64,000 nt of DNA from contig NMRA01000170.1 of NCBI GenBank assembly GCA_002633005.1, positions 62,001-126,000 on the forward strand. The letters run 5' to 3'. The DNA comes from Phoronis australis. Taxonomy: Eukaryota > Phoronida > Phoronidae. The notes under the pieces are model-generated. The model did no database searches and was not told where the DNA came from. It saw nothing but the letters and a program-made list of their open reading frames with translations. The translations under genes were made by a program, and so were the position numbers. Shown here one piece after another: positions 57,568-64,000 of this stretch (within the stretch, counting starts at the first letter, position 1; each line of letters opens with the position of its first letter).

Positions 57568-60500
57568 ATGATCATACAAGACTCGGTGGCACTAGTGACA
57601 GGGGGTGCCCGTGGCATTGGTGAGACGATAGCGGACGCGCTTCTGGAACGAGGTGCCAAGGTAACGGAAAATGTCTTATTATCTCGAACTTAGCTTCACT
57701 TTTCTCTTTCTTTGGAAACTGTTAGATTATCTTTTGGCACAACTCTAAACCAAAGCGTGAAATATATTTGAGCTATGACTAACGATTGGGAGCGATACCA
57801 GTTTTTCCACATGGAGACAATAAAAAATTACTGACCAACCATAGAGTACCTAGTTCTTATCCAAATGCTAGTGAATCGCGTTTTCAGTAGTCTACTAATT
57901 CTTTCTACTTAATTTATCAGACCCAACAAACAAATTCTGGTAAAATTTTACTTCCCCAGTCTCTCGTAAGCTTTTCCATGCATGATAAAGACCCGAAAAT
58001 TGAATAATTTTGGAAGTTTTATCTTGAATTGTCGAGATCATTTATAACCAGGTTACGCTCTATGACCGGTACTCCAAAAACCGAAAAGTCTATCACGTAC
58101 CTGTCGACGGAGAGCTGAAATAGCTCAGTCTTTAAGGTTATGTAAGACCTTATCGACATGTTTGTGCATTTAGCAAAATATTTAGAAACTATAGATTTTA
58201 ACTCACATATTCAAATATACATTTTCTAGGTTCAAAGTCTTTATAATTTGGTTATTGACTTTTCACCAATCTGTTATTAGTTGGGTCCTGTGACCATGTC
58301 ATTTCACTAAAGTTTCCAAAAGTGCATGCATAAGCCAAACAACATTATCAATAACATGATCAAAATTTATTTGATATAAATGTTCAAGGTGAGATATCAA
58401 AAACACTGTTACAGTTTTCCAAAATCTCGTTTCGCTTTGTGCAACTTTGAAAATCATGAAAGCCCTATTTTTGGTAGCCTCTCGTACAAAAATGAAACAT
58501 TTTAAAAACAAATCCTAATAACGATAGTTAGAACAGTGCAGAATGTATGATATCTGAAAGTTTCATATGAATCCAAGCGGCCATCTCTGAGATATGATGT
58601 TTCAAAGTCATCCAAATTTGGCCATTTTTACAGGGTCCTACATAAAGTTAAACGAGAACATCAGACTGCTTTCCATCGGATGTTGTGAACTCACACGTGT
58701 AAATCTATTATAGAGCAATTGTAGGCTCTGTCTTCGTTATGGTCAAAAGTTTATGAATGTGAGACGTTTACAAAAGACAGTTCTAATGTAGTTCGCCTTC
58801 AGCTTCTCAACCTTCTAATTGTTTCTGGTATCTATACTTCTACCGTTGGAGTGCCGTCATACGTGTATGCCGTGAATGTTAGACGCAACAGGAATTCACA
58901 AGTCATACCTGTGCACACCTGTGCGGTGATCGACATCATTTTTGTGCCAAGAGAGTTGAAATATTTTCTTCAGTGGCTTACGAGCTCGGCTGGCAGTAAT
59001 AAACGTGTCCAAAACGATAATATTTGGGGGAGCAAAAATTGAAGTAGATACAGGCCTCATGGATGTTGGATGTGTGGGGCCCCTAAGCTTTAACTTAGCT
59101 TAATAGCCCTTATCCGACACCATTGCAGGAGTCCATAATTACCTAGATCTCTCCTGAATCCTAATCACTTGACAATCATATCTACTTCAAGTAATGTTAT
59201 CGAGGAAAAGACGGATGCAAACCGATTCAACGTTCACAATTTGGCTGTATACCAAATGTATGTACCCTTCCCTTGACTGAAAGCATTCATCGCCATGTTT
59301 CTACTGAATCAGTCATATACCATATGTTAGCAGATTTTAAAAATGGGTTAATAGCAAACTTAATCTGAAAATTTGTCGAAAATTCAAGTCAAAAGTAGAT
59401 TACGAGTTATGAGAGCCATTTTGGAAAGCATTGTTGTTACTGGAGAGGTCACCCTCGTTTTAATTATTTCAATAAATAAATAAATAAATCTACTCTAAAC
59501 AATGTTGCGTATGTAGGCTTAAATAATGAACTAAAAGATAGTGTTTTCATTTAAACTGATCCCCAAACAATGGTATTTCAACACGCAATCAATTGTTTTA
59601 TAAACAGTCAGGACTAAATTATGATTTTTTGAATTTCTGGTAATGCACTTAAAATATTGGCTGCCACGGTTGAACCTGAATTTCACTTTTTAAGAATTGT
59701 TAATAAAAAAAAACTCAAATACATGCAAGATAGTTAAACACAAAATGTTTCTGTCTCTTGTACCATGAAACTCTCTGTGTTCTAAATTGGTGAATATGAA
59801 GGAGATTACTAAATGACTGCCGAGGTCCATATGTTGTGTCTCAATTCGTTGCGGAGTGTAAAACGATTAATTTCTTTCACCAGCCCGGAGTTTCTTTGAT
59901 ATCGTGGCATGTCGATTATATCTGTAACACAGTTTGTTTTCTCATATTACGTTATCTTTCGTGATCCAATGTAGTGGAATGGGCGGTTATTTGTGTCGGT
60001 GTCAGCCATTTTTGGCTCTTTCTGTGCCCGCTATCACACACACAATACGAATGCAATGACTTACGAATGCCTGATGTCTGTTGTAAACCCTAAATTATCC
60101 AAGCACAGTTGTCATGGAATTTTATATCAAAATACATCTGAATTAAAATTTTATACATGTTTACCTACAAAACTTTTTAAAACACGGTGGTCTTACCTTT
60201 TGACTTGCTAAATTGAACAAAATCTTTCCCGGTACATATTTAGATCTCCCATTGTACATGTATAAAACACATGCGGCTGTCTCAGTTAAGATTGAATGAA
60301 AAATAGAACAGATTTTGGTAGTAACCTGATTTTTCTGGGTTGACCATTAGTTGTTTACGGTATATATGCTATTTGGTCATTAATTTGAAGAATAACTTTC
60401 TTTCACGATATAATTGTAGGGACATGAGCAAAGGCGATTGTTTGTTTGCTTTTAACAAATGAGGCTATCAAATACTGAACAGGCGTCAAAATCAATGTGG

Positions 60501-62880
60501 GTTATCACCACTTTTTGTATTTACTAGACACAATGGATGTATTAGCGATCAGTTAATTGTCTGCCTATCTCTCCCAATACACTTGGCAACACATTTGAAA
60601 TTTTACATAACCAGATAACTTCCACATATCTGTCAAGTATCAACTTGGGATCACGTGACCACGGTGATAAAAGACCACTCAACGTCATTTGTACATAGCC
60701 TCTGTCCCTGTATAACATCGTGTATAAGTTACTACGCTAAGTGCGATAGATATTCTAATTTCATTTTTGTATGCCAAGCAAAATGGAGTTCATCTTTGAT
60801 GTTCACGTCACTTAGTGTCTTACTAATGAATAAATGATTAAACGGGCATATAAGATGCCTCGTATCAAATTGATCAATCGGTCATTGTTGTCTTTATTCG
60901 TTAATACTTGCTCTCTCTTGAGACGTGTTTGTTTGGAACGTCTGTCGTGTTTTGAAAGTTATCATTCAGACCGTTGTTGAAGTGCATGGTTGTTTGAAAA
61001 TAGGGCGAGTCTGCATTGAGCGCCAAACGTTGAAAATATTGGTATATAAGACGGTATGCACTGTAAAGGTGATACGCGAATGCTACTAACGGGACATTGT
61101 CGTGTTTACTGCCAAAATCGCTTATTGGGGATAATTGTTGGATGGGGTAGACTTCTTAAAGTTGCTAAATTCGACCAGAGCTGTAAAACAATAAAAAGTG
61201 CTGCATTTTCATGGTTTTATTATAAATAGCAAATTCTCGCCGAAATCGAGGCTAGCGACTTTTCCAGTTGAGCACGCTTCAAATACCCTCTCAAAAACTG
61301 AGTATAATTCAACTCGGCCAGTACAGCGTTTGACTACCTCGCCAAAGTTTTAGGTTTGATTACGAGCTGGGACTGGTTTCAAAAACAAGATTTTCTCGCC
61401 GATAATATAACTTTAACGCTTTTGCGCAAATTCCCGTTGCTATTTAAAAAGGATCGCCAAGACCTCTACTAGCAGCGTGAAAGGGTCGCATTCCTAATCT
61501 GATATCCAAATCAGCTATAGCTATTTGTCTTCAGTGAGATAAGAACAGTTGCTGTTCAGATTTTCTAAAGCGACTTTATTACCTTCTCAGGCTCTTGTTG
61601 ACTTATTAATTTACCGAACAATTTAACCGCCATCAGAGAAGTTCAACACTTCCGCCCTTCAGTCATCTTCGGTTAGTGAAGACTGATTAACAGCAGATTA
61701 ACATAGTTCTGGCTCCAGCAATTCGGATAATTTATAAAACACAGAACTAAGCCAATTCACAACGTGGCCGTCATGATTTACCTGTGTCTTATGTGTGTAG
61801 ACCATAAAGTATTTTTGAAAATATTGAAAATGCAAAATGGTATACTTTCAAAACAATGTTTTTTCATGTTATATGAAAGGCAATTGCGCGATCAAAATAA
61901 TTGGTGTACGAGTATCAAACATTTGCTGTATACAACTGGTTTCGGTCATGTACGGTTGAACCAGAGTTGGTGATGCACGATATTTTTGTCGGAATTCAAA
62001 CAAAGGTTGAGAGATGTCAAGAGAGGTGTATGCACGTAATTCTTTATAATAACCTTGAACAAATTGTTGAAAGCAAAAAAATGAGCAACCTCTCACTGAA
62101 CATTTATAAACGACGCCTCGTAAAATACTGACAAGTCGGAAGCACTTATTAAGTGTCCTGTTTCAATTTTTGCATATTGCTAATGTTCAAGGAAAGTTGA
62201 GAATGGGCAAACACCGAAGAACTTTCGTTGAGAGATTGTTGTGTGATTCTAAAAATAGCCAAAGAAGAGAACGTAATCATGCACGTCAGGAATTTGTGTC
62301 AGTTCGAAGATCACATGTGGCACTTCCTATGAGATGCATTTTGCCGCCTATTTTAGCACTTGGTGTCTCTAGTGTGCGCATTCTGTTGGATTTTTGAATA
62401 TGATTCAAGACACTTAGGATAGACTCCAGTTCTAACTATAAACGGTAAACTCGAATACTTCATGACGTTGATGGTGATGTTTGTCGATGACGACGTCGAC
62501 GACGACGACGACAACGACGACGACGACGACGATGATGATAACGATGATGGCGATGGTGGCTGTGATGATGTACTACATATTTTGCATCATATTTTTGGGT
62601 AATGCTGTTCTACGCCATGACACAGGAAATGTGAAATGAAATTGACTTATTAAAGGAATTTCAAAACTGGATATGACACGAACACATGTAGTAATCGGAG
62701 TGGACAAATTCTTAAGTTTGATATAATTTTACTCGCCATTTTGAATATGATTATTTCAGGTTTGTATAGTTGATATTCTCGACGCAGGTCGAGCCACAAG
62801 CAAATCATTCGAATCAAAATATGGTGAAGGACGAGTGATGTTTGTTCAAGCGGATGTGACGTCTAAGGAGGAACTGGAAG
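57568..62880 (+). CDS. Short-chain dehydrogenase/reductase, 15-PGDH-like, first two exons (3' end outside window)
   Basis: Exon 1, 57568-57660, starts M-I-I-Q-D-S-V-A-L-V-T-G-G-A-R-G-I-G-E, the T-G-x3-G-x-G cofactor motif of classical SDRs, and ends at AAG/GTAACG. Exon 2, 62760-62880, encodes V-C-I-V-D-I-L-D-A-G, where the Asp after strand 2 indicates NAD rather than NADP, then F-V-Q-A-D-V-T-S-K-E-E-L-E, the D-V motif that binds adenine. Exon lengths and spacing resemble HPGD, which oxidises the 15-hydroxyl of prostaglandins, but the catalytic S-Y-K exons are beyond the window, so the substrate is open. Intron 1 is 5.1 kb and holds repeats. Confidence 0.8.
58130..58640 (+). repeat. Dispersed repeat, copy 4 (longest)
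   Basis: Best reference copy for the family seen at 17460-17800 (inverted), 25720-25900 and 39505-39835. No coding capacity or terminal repeats recognised. In SDR intron 1. Confidence 0.65.
61880..62300 (+). pseudogene. Decayed non-LTR retrotransposon ORF2 fragment
   Basis: Broken frames read T-G-F-G-H-V-R-L-N-Q-S-W, then D-I-F-V-G-I-Q-T-K-V-E-R-C-Q, L-N-I-Y-K-R-R-L-V-K-Y and, after a frameshift, L-R-M-G-K-H-R-R-T-F-V-E-R-L-L-C. The order fits the region just before the terminal Cys motif of CR1/RTE-like ORF2 proteins (G-F-G-x-V-W..., L-R-x-E-x-G-R-H). Weak but ordered similarity; not functional. Confidence 0.4.
62486..62575. repeat. (GAC/GAT)n imperfect trinucleotide repeat
   Basis: Runs of gacgac changing to gatgat over about 90 bases, inside SDR intron 1, 185 bases before exon 2. 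Confidence 0.93.
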
Positions 62881-63220
62881 GTAATGGTTTGAGTATACAG
62901 GGCCATCGCTCACCAGATGGGAAAGGGTGATGTATCTTCTGAGAGGGAAATTATTAGATGGAGGGGAAAATCCCCGGGCCCCACCAATGCCACATTCCAT
63001 TCTCCGTCGCCACTCTTCATCGGCATTGCCTCAAGTAACCAAACTGGCTCGAACCTTGAGTGGAGTTTTCATCATTGCAGGGGAATTTCTGTGCGTGATG
63101 AGGGGTATTTCAAGTAATTTTTAAATGGTTGTCGTATGGAAATGAGGTCAGTATCCGGTCCCAAGATCGAGGCATCCGGTCAATAAACTAGCCCAGAACA
63201 TACATGCGCAAAACTAGATT

Positions 63221-63898
63221 TTTTCTTTTATGTTAGGCCACACAAGCCATTTCATTTTCCATAAGTAATTGCATGTCATCGTAGCATTTTCAACTGGTTG
63301 CTCTGATAATACGTCCCAGATCTGATAGGACACGCAATGCACTGGAGTGTGTCTGGTTGTGGATCGAGATAAAAACGTATTGTGCGCCTATTTCAGTTTA
63401 GTGGCGTTATTTGCACTTGCAGTTCGTATTGATAATCCTGCATGTATACATTACATGCGCGCACACAGGGGTGGGGGTGGCTCGAGGGGGGGGGCGAAGT
63501 ATACAAAAAGGTCCGCTTCAGAGAAACAAAAACTCCGAAATAAAGTAGAAAATGAGACAAAAGTCCACTAAAAAGCATGAACTACCAAAAGTCGACGAAT
63601 GCACAATTCATAGCTCTGAACGCTCCCCGTGAATCTTAGTAAAAGGTTCACAATCTCAAAAATTCGAGCCCCCCAATTTTTAAGGCTGGGTGCGTGCATG
63701 CATTATACAAGTCCGTTAATAGCCGAGAACAAAACCCTTGTCTATACTTACAAGTTGTCACGATATTTGTAATTAAGATTGCATGCCATCGTTATATGCT
63801 GTATCAAAAAAGCAACCCAGAGAGTTCCTTTATGACACTCGAGGGAGCAATTACTTATGGAAAATGAAATGGCTTGTGTGGCCTAACATAAAAGAAAA
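63221..63898. mobile_element. Element bounded by perfect 52-bp inverted repeats
   Basis: 63221-63272 and 63847-63898 are exact reverse complements over 52 bases (outer end ttttcttttatgttaggcc, inner end ataagtaattgc), 574 bases apart. No transposase frame is seen inside. It is probably a young MITE or the ends of a deleted DNA transposon, in SDR intron 2. Confidence 0.7.
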
Positions 63899-64000
63899 TC
63901 AAAGATATTAGTATCTGAACGAAACTGAAAAGATCTGCGGGTGTTGTATTGGCCAAAGTATCACGAAACTACGTTTTGCTCATCAAATCTCTATCCACGT

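Noticed and set aside
62170-62397. Independent small gene
   Set aside because: Its basic, Arg-rich product fits better as a frameshifted continuation of the retrotransposon relic beginning near 61880.

Overview
The window is eukaryotic, animal nuclear DNA: AT-rich, with short exons joined by GT-AG introns, phase-1 extracellular domain cassettes, microsatellites and worn transposon remnants. The domain set (EGF, pentraxin/laminin-G, HYR, CCP, ephrin-receptor-like GCC2/GCC3, mucin repeats, SEA), with squalene synthase and TAF5L orthologues, fits an invertebrate deuterostome (echinoderm, hemichordate or cephalochordate grade). The species cannot be fixed from sequence alone. All exon limits below come from reading splice sites, reading-frame phase and family similarity by eye.

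Layout. (1) 256-18508, plus strand: the 3' part of a large single-pass membrane protein. It has EGF repeats, a pentraxin/LamG-like domain, HYR, CCP, a module with a furin-type site, three Cys-rich GCC2/GCC3 repeats, two CCPs, a Thr/Ser-rich 14-residue minisatellite (mucin-like, cut by an 864-base assembly gap), a SEA-like domain with a GSV self-cleavage motif, EGF, a transmembrane helix and a short Tyr-rich cytoplasmic tail that fits the ITAM consensus. (2) 21320-24897, minus strand: an unrecognised two-exon gene with a strong splice pair, tail-to-tail with gene 1. (3) 24898-32517: mostly gene-free, holding a decayed non-LTR retrotransposon 3' end and dispersed repeats. (4) 32518-37205, minus strand: squalene synthase (FDFT1), 8 coding exons. 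(5) 38750-55020, plus strand: TAF5L, the SAGA/PCAF-complex WD40 subunit, 14 constitutive coding exons and one possible cassette exon, divergent from FDFT1 across about 1.5 kb. (6) 57568 to beyond 62880, plus strand: the first two exons of a short-chain dehydrogenase resembling 15-hydroxyprostaglandin dehydrogenase, behind a CRE plus TATA promoter and split by a 5.1-kb intron.

The genes do not form one pathway. FDFT1 makes squalene for sterols, TAF5L is a chromatin/transcription cofactor, the SDR is probably an NAD-dependent oxidoreductase, and the mucin-like protein is a cell-surface receptor or adhesion candidate. The most unusual item is that protein: shed/cleaved mucin features combined with a possible immunoreceptor-type signalling tail.
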